Shown here: piece by piece, positions 31,934 to 39,166 of the stretch
Numbering within the stretch: the first letter of the stretch is position 1
Layout of the letters: the number at the start of each line of letters is the position of its first letter
Assembly: GCF_001187435.1 (NCBI RefSeq)
Contig: NZ_LFXA01000010.1
Span: 1 to 64,000 of the forward strand
Length of the DNA stretch: 64,000 nt
Reading direction: 5' to 3'
Origin: Streptomyces caatingaensis
GTDB lineage: Bacteria > Actinomycetota > Actinomycetes > Streptomycetales > Streptomycetaceae
The notes under the pieces: model-generated
Told to the model about the DNA's origin: nothing
Databases searched by the model: none
The model's input: only the letters and a program-made list of their open reading frames with translations
Translations under genes and position numbers: made by a program

Positions 31934-33889
31934 GTGTCGCAGAAGTCGGATGCCGGGGTGTTCGCCGTACTGGAGCTGCTGGACGGCGGGGCGCCGCCGG
32001 ACGAGTTCGAGATGCTCGTGGACGACGCCCGGCGCTCCGGCGCGGACCCCGAGGAGCTGGCGGCCCTGGAGCGGGCCAAGCGGCTGGGGCTGTCCGTGCG
32101 GGCCCGCGCCGAGAGCGAGCAGCAGCGGCTGGCCACCATGTCCGCCCTCTTCGAGACCGGCTTCGACATGGCCGTCCCACAGGACCTCGAGTCCCTCCTG
32201 ACGATGGCCCTGCGGCGGGCGAGGGTGCTGCTCTCCGCCGACCTGGCCTGGATCGCCCTCTACGACGACGAGAAGGGCGCGCACGTCATCCGCGCCTCCG
32301 ACGGCCACATCACCGACCGGAACGTCGGCCTCCGGCTCGATCCGGGCATCGGACTGGGCTCGGCCACGACCCGGGAGCAGAACCCCGCCCCCTTCTGGAC
32401 ACCCGACTACCTCGCCGACGAGCGCATCCCGCACAGCCCGTCCGTGGACGACGTCGTCCGCCTCGAACGCACCCGCGCCATCCTGGCGGTGCCGCTCTCG
32501 CGCGGCACCGGCCCGCTCGGCTCCCTCTACGTGGGCGAGCGCAAGGTGCGCCACTACTCACCGGACGAGGTGTCCCTGCTGCGCTCGCTGGCGGACCTGA
32601 CCAGCGTCGCCATCGAACAGGTGCGGCTCGTCGAGCGCAACGCCGCGCTGATCGCCGAGCTGGAGCGCCGCACCACCACGGTGGAGGCCGGCCTGCGCGA
32701 CGTCCGCGGGCTGAGCGAGACCCACCACCGTCTGATCGAACTGGTGTTGGACGACGGTGATCTGCACGCCCTCACCGACGAGGTCCACCGCGAGCTCGAC
32801 GCGCACGCCTGCGTCTACTCCGCCGACGGCACCCCCCTCGCGACCGCCGGCGAGGCACCGGTCTGCCCGGCGGACCCGGTGACCCTCTCGCGGCTGGGCG
32901 CGCTCACCCCCCGCCGGCCCGCCGCCCTGGGCGACGGGGTCTGGGCCGTGCCCCTCGCGGCCGGCACCGGCCACCTGGGCACCCTGGTGCTCCGCCCGAG
33001 ACGCGCCTGGGGCCCCGAGGACGAACAGCTGCTGCCGCTCGTCGCCCAGGCCGTCTCCGTCCAGCTCCTGGTGGAGAACAGCCGCACGGCCATCACCGAG
33101 GGCCAGATCCGCGAGGACTTCCTCGGCGACCTGCTGAGCGGCCCGCAGCGGCCGCGCCGCCAACTGGAGCAGAGCGCCCGCCGGCTGGGCATCGACCTGC
33201 GCCGCGAGCACGTCGTGGTGGTGGCCCGGCCGGAGGGCGAGGCGCACGGCAAGCCGGCCGTGTGGGCCTCCTCGTACGCCTACCGGCAGAAGGGGCTGCG
33301 CAGCATGCACAACGGTCACGCCGTGCTCCTGCTGCCCGGCGGCGACCCGGGCGCCGCGGCCCGCGCGGTCTCCGCCGAGCTGTCCCCGCTGCTCGGCCAC
33401 CCGGTGACGGTGGCCGCGGCGGGCCCGGTGGGCGACCCGGCGGCGGTCCGCGACGGCTTCCACGAGGCGCTGCGCTGCCTGGACGCGATGACGGCGCTGG
33501 GCGCCACGGGGAAGGCCGGCTCGCTGCGCGACCTCGGCTTCCTCGGCGTCCTGCTGTCGGACGGGCACGACGTGGGCGCCTTCGTGCACGCCGCCATCGG
33601 CCCCGTCATCGACTACGACGAGCAGCGGTTCACCGACCTCACCCGCACGCTGGAGGCGTACTTCGAGGCGGGCGGCAGCCCGACCAACGCGGCCAAGCGG
33701 CTGCACGTCCACCCCAACACCGTCGCCCGCCGCCTGGAGCGCATCGGCGAACTGCTCGGCCCCCGGTGGCAGGACCCCGAGCGCGCGCTGGAGGTGCAGC
33801 TGGCGCTGCGCGTCCACCGGGTACGCGGTGTCCTCGCCCGCGCGGACGCCGACGGGGACGCCGGCGGGGACGGCGCTCAGGAGGCCTGA
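31934..33889 (+). CDS. GAF-domain PucR/CdaR-type transcriptional regulator
   Basis: A 651-residue regulator. An N-terminal helical region is followed by a GAF sensor domain (about 70-230: LLTMALRRARVLLSADLAW, VGLRLDPGIGLGSATT, ILAVPLSRG), a middle region, and a C-terminal PucR helix-turn-helix (TLEAYFEAGGSPTNAAKRL, VHPNTVARRLERI). A ligand bound by GAF probably controls DNA binding; the target is unknown. GTG 31934 follows AAGGAGGGG at good spacing, although an ATG at 31910 is in frame. The stop overlaps the convergent transposase-like gene by 13 bases. Confidence 0.88.
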   Translation: MSQKSDAGVFAVLELLDGGAPPDEFEMLVDDARRSGADPEELAALERAKRLGLSVRARAESEQQRLATMSALFETGFDMAVPQDLESLLTMALRRARVLLSADLAWIALYDDEKGAHVIRASDGHITDRNVGLRLDPGIGLGSATTREQNPAPFWTPDYLADERIPHSPSVDDVVRLERTRAILAVPLSRGTGPLGSLYVGERKVRHYSPDEVSLLRSLADLTSVAIEQVRLVERNAALIAELERRTTTVEAGLRDVRGLSETHHRLIELVLDDGDLHALTDEVHRELDAHACVYSADGTPLATAGEAPVCPADPVTLSRLGALTPRRPAALGDGVWAVPLAAGTGHLGTLVLRPRRAWGPEDEQLLPLVAQAVSVQLLVENSRTAITEGQIREDFLGDLLSGPQRPRRQLEQSARRLGIDLRREHVVVVARPEGEAHGKPAVWASSYAYRQKGLRSMHNGHAVLLLPGGDPGAAARAVSAELSPLLGHPVTVAAAGPVGDPAAVRDGFHEALRCLDAMTALGATGKAGSLRDLGFLGVLLSDGHDVGAFVHAAIGPVIDYDEQRFTDLTRTLEAYFEAGGSPTNAAKRLHVHPNTVARRLERIGELLGPRWQDPERALEVQLALRVHRVRGVLARADADGDAGGDGAQEA

Positions 33890-35112
33890 CCCAGGCACTC
33901 GGCCTCCTCGTCCGCCCCGGCCCGCTCCCGGGTCAGCACGCGCACCGCGTGCGCGGCCGAGGCCAGCGTGGTGTGGCGGTGCCAGCCGCCGAAGGAGCGG
34001 CCCGCGAAGTCCCGGATGCCGACCTCGTCGGCCACCTCCGTGAAGTCCCGGCGCACCCGCCCCATCAGCCGGCTCAGCCGCACCAGGGCCGCGGGCGGCA
34101 CGTTCAGCAGGTCGGTGAGCCACAGCTCGCCCGGCCACGGCCCGGTCGCGTCGCCCAGGCCCAGCAGCAGCATGTCCCGGCGTCGCACGGGCCCGCCGGG
34201 GGCCGTGCGACGGCCCGGCACACCGACCCGTACGGCGGCGGTCAGCGCGGTGCGGACACCGCGCCGCTCATCGTGCTCACGCCACAGCACGGGCCGGCGC
34301 AGGTCCCGGGCGGCCCCCATGATCTGGTGGGCGGGCAGCACCGCGCCACCGCGCCCGGGCAGGGTGGGTTCCGCCGGCTCCAGCCGCAGCGAGCCGCCGA
34401 CGCGGGCCAGGACGGGGACGCCGGCGGCCCGCAGCCGGTGGAGGGCGGCGAGCGCGTCGGCCTCCCGGGCGTCGACGACCACCGGCCGCACCGGCAGCCC
34501 CCAGCCGCGCATCATCCCGACGTACGCCTCGACCGCGCACTCCCCCAGCGTCTCGGCCCGCACCGACTCGGGGATGGAGGCCTGGCGGCGGCGGAGCGGG
34601 TCCTCCAGCCAGGCGTCGGAGAGGAACAGCCGCCAGTTGACCGGGACGGCCACCTCGTCCGAGGCCGCCCAGACGCCCACCGCCTGCTGGGCGTTGATCA
34701 CCTGGCCGCGGAGCGGGCAGAAGCGCCGCTCGACCCCGACCGAGTTCTCCCCGGCCTTGGGGATCAGCATCGGCCGCACCACCCACGCCTGCGGCGGCGC
34801 GACGCGCGCGGTGTACGCGGCCAGCGCCCGGCGCACCGGCTCCCAGTCCCAGGTGGAGCTGGAGACGAAGTGGTGCAGGCTCTGCTCGGCGGCCGGGCCG
34901 CCGCTGAGCGCCGCGATGTTGCGGATCGACTTGCGCCCCCGCGCGGTCAGCAGGCCCCTCAGGTACGCCTCGCCCCGGCGGCGCTGGTCGCTGCGCGGCA
35001 GCGAGGCGAACAGTTCGGCGCCCAGCTCGGCCAGCAGCGGCTCGGGCGCCGCCGGCGCCGCGGCCATGGGGCGTGGACGTCCGGTTCCTCTGTGCAGAGC
35101 CGCACCGCTCAT
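33877..35112 (-). pseudogene. degenerate IS701-family transposase-like protein
   Basis: About 411 residues in the pattern of IS701-type DDE transposases: FASLPRSDQRRRGEAYLRGL, SLHHFVSSSTWDWEPVR, PKAGENSVGVERRFC and NWRLFLSDAWLED. In active members the segment before PKKG reads IDDTG and supplies a catalytic aspartate; here it reads VRPMLIPKAG, so that residue is missing. The frame is open throughout, which suggests an inactive or domesticated protein rather than a recent insertion. ATG 35112 is preceded by GGGGA; a GTG at 35124 is also in frame. No terminal inverted repeats or target duplication were found. Confidence 0.7.
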
Positions 35113-35547
35113 CGCTGTCCCCACTCCGTTCTCGCACGCCGACCGGGCCGTCCCCCACCCTCTCCCCCGCGCCCCGTCCCGTCCCAGGTGTGCCGGGCAC
35201 CCGGCTCACCTGGGACGGGAGTGGTCCGGCCACCAGCCGGGCCCGGGGGGCCGCCGCCCGTCGTCCCGGGCCGCCCGGGGATGTGTGGTGGGACCACACA
35301 CCCCCGCGGTGGCGGGGGTGCGGCCGGACGGCGGGTCCGGGGGGTGGGGGCCCGCGGGGATGCGGCTACGGTGGTGACGTGCGTCGACGGGACGGAAGCG
35401 GCCCGCCGGCGCGGTCGAATCGGTGCCACCGGCCCCCGCCGCAGGGAGCGGGCGGCCGGGAGCGCCGTTGAGCTCAACTGAGCAGGAAGAAGTGAGCAGG
35501 GTGTTGGTGCAGGTCAGCGCGGAATTCCGGAGTACGGGGCAGGCGTC
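35113..35547. other. intergenic region with clustered hairpins
   Basis: About 430 bases upstream of the trkA-like pair with no supported gene. It contains three consecutive inverted repeats between 35178 and 35318 and further G-rich tracts. The promoter of the trkA-like genes should lie near its right end. Confidence 0.6.
35178..35318. repeat. three adjacent inverted repeats
   Basis: A 13-bp stem CCCGTCCCAGGTG (35178-35190 with 35207-35219), an 8-bp stem TGTGTGGT (35282-35289 with 35293-35300) and a 7-bp stem CCCCCGC (35301-35307 with 35312-35318). The last two touch each other. Confidence 0.8.
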
Positions 35548-36216
35548 GTGCACATTGTGATCATGGGGTGCGGGCGGGTGGGCTCGGCCCTCGCCCAGAC
35601 CCTGGAGCAGCAGGGCCACACGGTCGCCGTCATCGACCAGGACCCGACCGCCTTCCGGCGGCTGGGGTCCGGTTTCGGCGGCCGGCGGGTGACCGGTGTC
35701 GGCTTCGACCAGGACACCCTGCGCGAGGCGGGCATCGAGGAGGCGGGCGCCTTCGCGGCGGTCAGCAGCGGTGACAACTCCAACATCATCGCGGCCCGGG
35801 TGGCCCGCGAGATGTTCGGCGTGGAGAACGTGGCGGCCCGCATCTACGACCCGCGCCGCGCCGAGGTCTACCAGCGGCTCGGCATCCCGACGGTGGCCAC
35901 CGTCCGCTGGACCGCCGACCAGATGCTGCGGCGGCTGCTGCCGTCCGGCGCGGAGCCGCTGTGGCGCGACCCCACCGGGGGCGTCCAGCTCGCCGAGATC
36001 CCTGCCTCGGAGGCGTGGATAGGGCACCGGATCAGCAGGCTCCAGGAGGAGACCGGCGTGCGGGTCGCGTTCCTGACCCGGCTGGGCGAGGCGATGCTGC
36101 CGACCTCCGCGACGGTGCTGCAGGAAGGCGACCTGGTGCATGTGATGATGCGCACCGACGAGGTCGAGAAGGTGGAGGCCGCGTTCGCGCAGGGCCCCGA
36201 GGAAGGCGGTCACTGA
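35548..36216 (+). CDS. TrkA-type potassium channel/transport regulator, first copy
   Basis: A 222-residue RCK protein: N-terminal NAD-binding Rossmann domain (VIMGCGRVGSALAQ, then AVIDQDPTAFRRLG) and a C-terminal TrkA-C domain. It probably regulates a K+ transporter by binding nucleotides. The GTG start at 35548 gives the usual N-terminus. The stop overlaps the start of the second copy (TGATG), so both are made together, as expected for a heteromeric gating ring. Confidence 0.9.
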   Translation: MHIVIMGCGRVGSALAQTLEQQGHTVAVIDQDPTAFRRLGSGFGGRRVTGVGFDQDTLREAGIEEAGAFAAVSSGDNSNIIAARVAREMFGVENVAARIYDPRRAEVYQRLGIPTVATVRWTADQMLRRLLPSGAEPLWRDPTGGVQLAEIPASEAWIGHRISRLQEETGVRVAFLTRLGEAMLPTSATVLQEGDLVHVMMRTDEVEKVEAAFAQGPEEGGH

Positions 36217-36905
36217 TGCGGGTCGCGATCGCAGGGGCCGGTGCCGTCGGCCGTTCCATCGCCGGCGAGCTGCTGGAGAACGGGCACGAGGTCCTGCTCA
36301 TCGACAAGGCGCCGTCCGCCATCTCGGTCGAGCGGGTACCGCTCGCCGAATGGCTGCTGGCCGACGCGTGCGAGATCACCTCGCTCGACGAGGCGGCGCT
36401 CCAGCGCTGCAACGTGGTGATCGCCGCGACCGGCGACGACAAGGTCAACCTCGTGGTGTCGCTGCTGGCCAAGACGGAGTACGGCGTGCCGCGCGTCGTG
36501 GCCCGGGTCAACAACCCCAAGAACGAGTGGCTGTTCAACGAGTCGTGGGGCGTGGACGTCGCCGTCTCCACCCCGCGTCTGATGTCGGCGCTCGTCGAGG
36601 AGGCCGTGAGCGTCGGCGACCTGGTGCGCCTGCTGCGCTTCAGCCAGGGCGACGCCAACCTCGTCGAGCTCACGCTGCCGCCGGAGGCCGCGCTCGCGGG
36701 CACCCGGGTCGGCGACGTGGACTGGCCGGAGGACACCTCCCTGGTCACCATCATCCGCGGCAACCGCGTCCTGACGCCCAACAAGGAGGACGCCCTGGAG
36801 GCCGGTGACGAGCTGCTGTTCGTCGCCGCCCCCGCGCGGGAGGAGCAGCTGGAGGACCTGCTGTCGGTCCGCCGCGAGGAGGGCTCCGGCTCCGGCTCCG
36901 CCTGA
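36216..36905 (+). CDS. TrkA-type potassium channel/transport regulator, second copy
   Basis: A 229-residue RCK protein with the nucleotide motif IAGAGAVGRSIAGELLENGH at the N-terminus, the strand VVIAATGDDKVNLVVSLLAK and a C-terminal TrkA-C domain ending in a Ser/Gly tail. Translationally coupled to the first copy. The transporter partner may be the APC permease at 21272-23323, now 12 kb away. Confidence 0.9.
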   Translation: MRVAIAGAGAVGRSIAGELLENGHEVLLIDKAPSAISVERVPLAEWLLADACEITSLDEAALQRCNVVIAATGDDKVNLVVSLLAKTEYGVPRVVARVNNPKNEWLFNESWGVDVAVSTPRLMSALVEEAVSVGDLVRLLRFSQGDANLVELTLPPEAALAGTRVGDVDWPEDTSLVTIIRGNRVLTPNKEDALEAGDELLFVAAPAREEQLEDLLSVRREEGSGSGSA

Positions 36906-36924
36906 CGGCCGTCCGCCGCAGCGA

Positions 36925-36950
36925 AAAGGCCCCGGTCTCCCGGGGCCTTT
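36925..36950. terminator. bidirectional terminator
   Basis: A perfect 11-bp stem (AAAGGCCCCGG / CCGGGGCCTTT) with a 4-base loop, flanked by A and T runs, between the convergent trkA-like and DUF3159 genes. Confidence 0.92.
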
Positions 36951-36965
36951 CTCGTCGCGGGCGGC

Positions 36966-37688
36966 TCAGACGGCCTTCTCGCGCTCCGCGCGGCGGGCCT
37001 CCTCGGCCTCCATCTCCGCGAAGACGTCGATCGGCGGCGGTGCCTTGGCCAGGAAGATCCAGGTCAGATAGACCGAGAGCAGCATCGGCGGGATGCCGAG
37101 CGCCACCTTGACCCAGCCGAGCTGCGTCGCGTCGCCCCACCAGTAGAGCGGGAAGAGGATCGCCGACTTGGCGAGCAGGATCAGGCCCCAGGCCCAGCTG
37201 GCCTTGGTGTAGGCCCTCTTGCGGCCCGGGTTGCGGGTCCGCCAGGAGAGGTTCTCCTTGAAGATCGGCCCGAGGATCAGACCGAGCAGCGGGTAGCCGG
37301 CCAGCGACGTGACGATGTAGGCGATCGCGAGGCCGAGCGTGTAGAGCATGCCCGGCAGGTAGAAGTTCTTGGCGTCACCGGACATCATCGCGAAGACGGC
37401 GCCGAAGGCCACGCCGAAGACGCCGCCGAAGGCGTGCTTGAGGGTGTCCTTGCGCACGAGCCGCGCGACGCCGAGCAGCAGCGACAGGGCCAGCGCCGCG
37501 ACGGCGGCGGTGTGGATGTTCCGGCCGACCGTGAAGACGGCGACGAACACCAGGCCGGGGACGGTGGTCTCCACCATGCCGCGGACACCGCCGAACGCCT
37601 CGAAGAGCGCCGCCTCGGTGGCGGACCGCGACCCTTCGTCGCGGTGTCTGCCGGGCTGGTGGTCCATCGGCTTGTCGAGGGACGACAA
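36966..37688 (-). CDS. DUF3159 membrane protein
   Basis: A 240-residue membrane protein with about six hydrophobic helices (TVPGLVFVAVFTVG, LALSLLLGVARLV, YTLGLAIAYIVTSLAGYPLL, ILLAKSAILFPLYW). It matches the actinobacterial DUF3159 family, usually found next to an OB-fold protein and TrkA genes as here. Function unknown. It ends in a charged EEARRAEREKA helix. It begins 3 bases after the OB-fold gene stop. Confidence 0.85.
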   Translation of the reverse strand: MSSLDKPMDHQPGRHRDEGSRSATEAALFEAFGGVRGMVETTVPGLVFVAVFTVGRNIHTAAVAALALSLLLGVARLVRKDTLKHAFGGVFGVAFGAVFAMMSGDAKNFYLPGMLYTLGLAIAYIVTSLAGYPLLGLILGPIFKENLSWRTRNPGRKRAYTKASWAWGLILLAKSAILFPLYWWGDATQLGWVKVALGIPPMLLSVYLTWIFLAKAPPPIDVFAEMEAEEARRAEREKAV

Positions 37689-37691
37689 GGG

Positions 37692-38093
37692 CTACTCCTG
37701 TCCGAGCGGTCGGAGTTCGTATCGGGGGTTGAACAGCACCCTCCGGCCGCGGCTCATGGAGATCCGGCCGGAGGCGATCAGCTTACGGCCCGGCTCGATC
37801 CCGGCTATGGAACGGCGCCCGAGCCAGACGACGTCGAGCGCGGCGGACCCGTCGAAGAGCTCGGCCTCCAGCGCGGGCACGCCGGCGCGCGGGCGCAGGG
37901 TGACGGTCCGCAGCGTGCCGGTGACCTTGACGATCTGCCGGTCGTCGCAGTCGCAGATCCGGGTGCAGCCGCCCACCGCCGCCGTGTCCTGCTGCAGCTC
38001 GGCGTGGTGCAGCTCCTCCTGCGAGGAGGACAGCCGGTCGAGCATGCGGCGGAACCGGCCGGCCGGCTTCTCAGGACGCGATACGGCACTCAT
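37692..38093 (-). CDS. OB-fold nucleic-acid-binding domain protein
   Basis: A 133-residue protein: an N-terminal basic stretch, then an OB-fold (IVKVTGTLRTVTLRP, ALEAELFDGSAALDVVWLG, GRKLIASGRISMSRGRRVL). Probably binds single-stranded nucleic acid; its partner is unknown. It lies upstream of the DUF3159 gene in the same operon. The preceding 270 bases are filled by the kdpE-derived repeats. Confidence 0.82.
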   Translation of the reverse strand: MSAVSRPEKPAGRFRRMLDRLSSSQEELHHAELQQDTAAVGGCTRICDCDDRQIVKVTGTLRTVTLRPRAGVPALEAELFDGSAALDVVWLGRRSIAGIEPGRKLIASGRISMSRGRRVLFNPRYELRPLGQE

Positions 38094-38171
38094 GAATCCA
38101 GCGTACCGGGGACGTGGGGGCCCACCGGCCCCGCTTCACGCCCCGGAGCGGTAGCCCACCGGGCCCCCGCC

Positions 38172-38400
38172 TCACAGCTCGAAGCGGTACCCCATCCCCG
38201 GCTCGGTGATACCCCATCCCCCGGGGACGACCCCCGGACCCCCGGCCACAACCCCGCGCCCCCGCCTCACAGCTCGAAGCGGTACCCCATCCCCGGCTCG
38301 GTGATACCCCATCCCCCGGGGACGACCCCCGGACCCCCGGCCACAACCCCGCGCCCCCGCCTCACAGCTCGAAGCGGTACCCCATCCCCGGCTCGGTGAT
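38172..38400. repeat. 95-bp tandem repeat copying the 3' end of kdpE
   Basis: The 39 bases that include the kdpE stop codon and last 12 codons occur at 38172, 38267 and 38362, exactly 95 bases apart. The units 38172-38266 and 38267-38361 are identical over all 95 bases; the third copy is the genuine kdpE end. Each spurious copy encodes ITEPGMGYRFEL followed by a stop. A weakly similar stretch near 38135 may be an older copy. Confidence 0.95.
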
Positions 38401-39051
38401 GAAGTGCTTCGGGTGCGACGGGTCGCGTTCGAGTTTGCGGCGGAGCTGGGCCATGTAGACGCGGAGGTAGTTGGTCTCGGTGCCGTAGGAGGGGCCCCAG
38501 ACCTCCTGGAGGAGCTGCTTCTGGCTCACCAGGCGGCCCGTGTTGCGCACGAGCACCTCCAGCAGGTGCCACTCCGTCGGCGTGAGGCGGACGTCCTTGC
38601 CGCCCCGGTTGACCTTCTTCGCCGCCAGGTCGACGGTGAAGACCTCCGTCTCGACGATCGCGTCGTCCCCCGCGGCCGACGGGCCCGTCGGCTCGGCCCG
38701 GCGGACCGCGGCGCGCAGCCGGGCCAGCAGCTCGTCCATGCCGAACGGCTTGGTGACGTAGTCGTCCGCGCCCGCGTCCAGCGCCTCGACCTTCTCGTCG
38801 GAGGTCTGCCGGGCGGACAGGACGAGGATCGGGACGCGGGTCCAGCCGCGCAGGCCCTTGATGACCTCGACGCCGTCCATGTCCGGCAGGCCGAGGTCGA
38901 GGATGACCACGTCGGGGTGGCGGGCGGCGGCGAGCTGGAGCGCGGTGGCCCCGTCGGGTGCGGCGTCCACCTCGTACTTGCGGGCCTTGAGGTTGATCAC
39001 AAGGGCGCGGACGATCTGCGGCTCGTCATCCACCACGAGCACCCGGTTCAT
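38362..39051 (-). CDS. kdpE: KdpE response regulator
   Basis: A 229-residue OmpR-family response regulator. The receiver domain has the acidic pair VVDDE, phosphoacceptor Asp in VVILDLGLPDM and Lys in YVTKPF. The winged helix carries VRLTPTEWHLLEVLVRN and ETNYLRVYMAQLRRKLE. As partner of KdpD it should activate the kdpFABC operon under potassium limitation. It lies downstream of kdpD with 115 bases between. Its 3' end has been duplicated as a 95-bp tandem repeat. Confidence 0.95.
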   Translation of the reverse strand: MNRVLVVDDEPQIVRALVINLKARKYEVDAAPDGATALQLAAARHPDVVILDLGLPDMDGVEVIKGLRGWTRVPILVLSARQTSDEKVEALDAGADDYVTKPFGMDELLARLRAAVRRAEPTGPSAAGDDAIVETEVFTVDLAAKKVNRGGKDVRLTPTEWHLLEVLVRNTGRLVSQKQLLQEVWGPSYGTETNYLRVYMAQLRRKLERDPSHPKHFITEPGMGYRFEL

Positions 39052-39166
39052 GAGGAACCACCTCTGCTGTTCGAGCGGACCCCGCCCTGGGGCCCGGGAA
39101 ATCGACTGGGACTGCGTTGTCCCGGGGGACAGCCCCCGGCCCCCCGGCCGGCACCACAGGCCCGGC

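Noticed and set aside
33877..35124. Intact insertion sequence
   Set aside because: No terminal inverted repeats or target site duplication found, and a catalytic aspartate region is lost.
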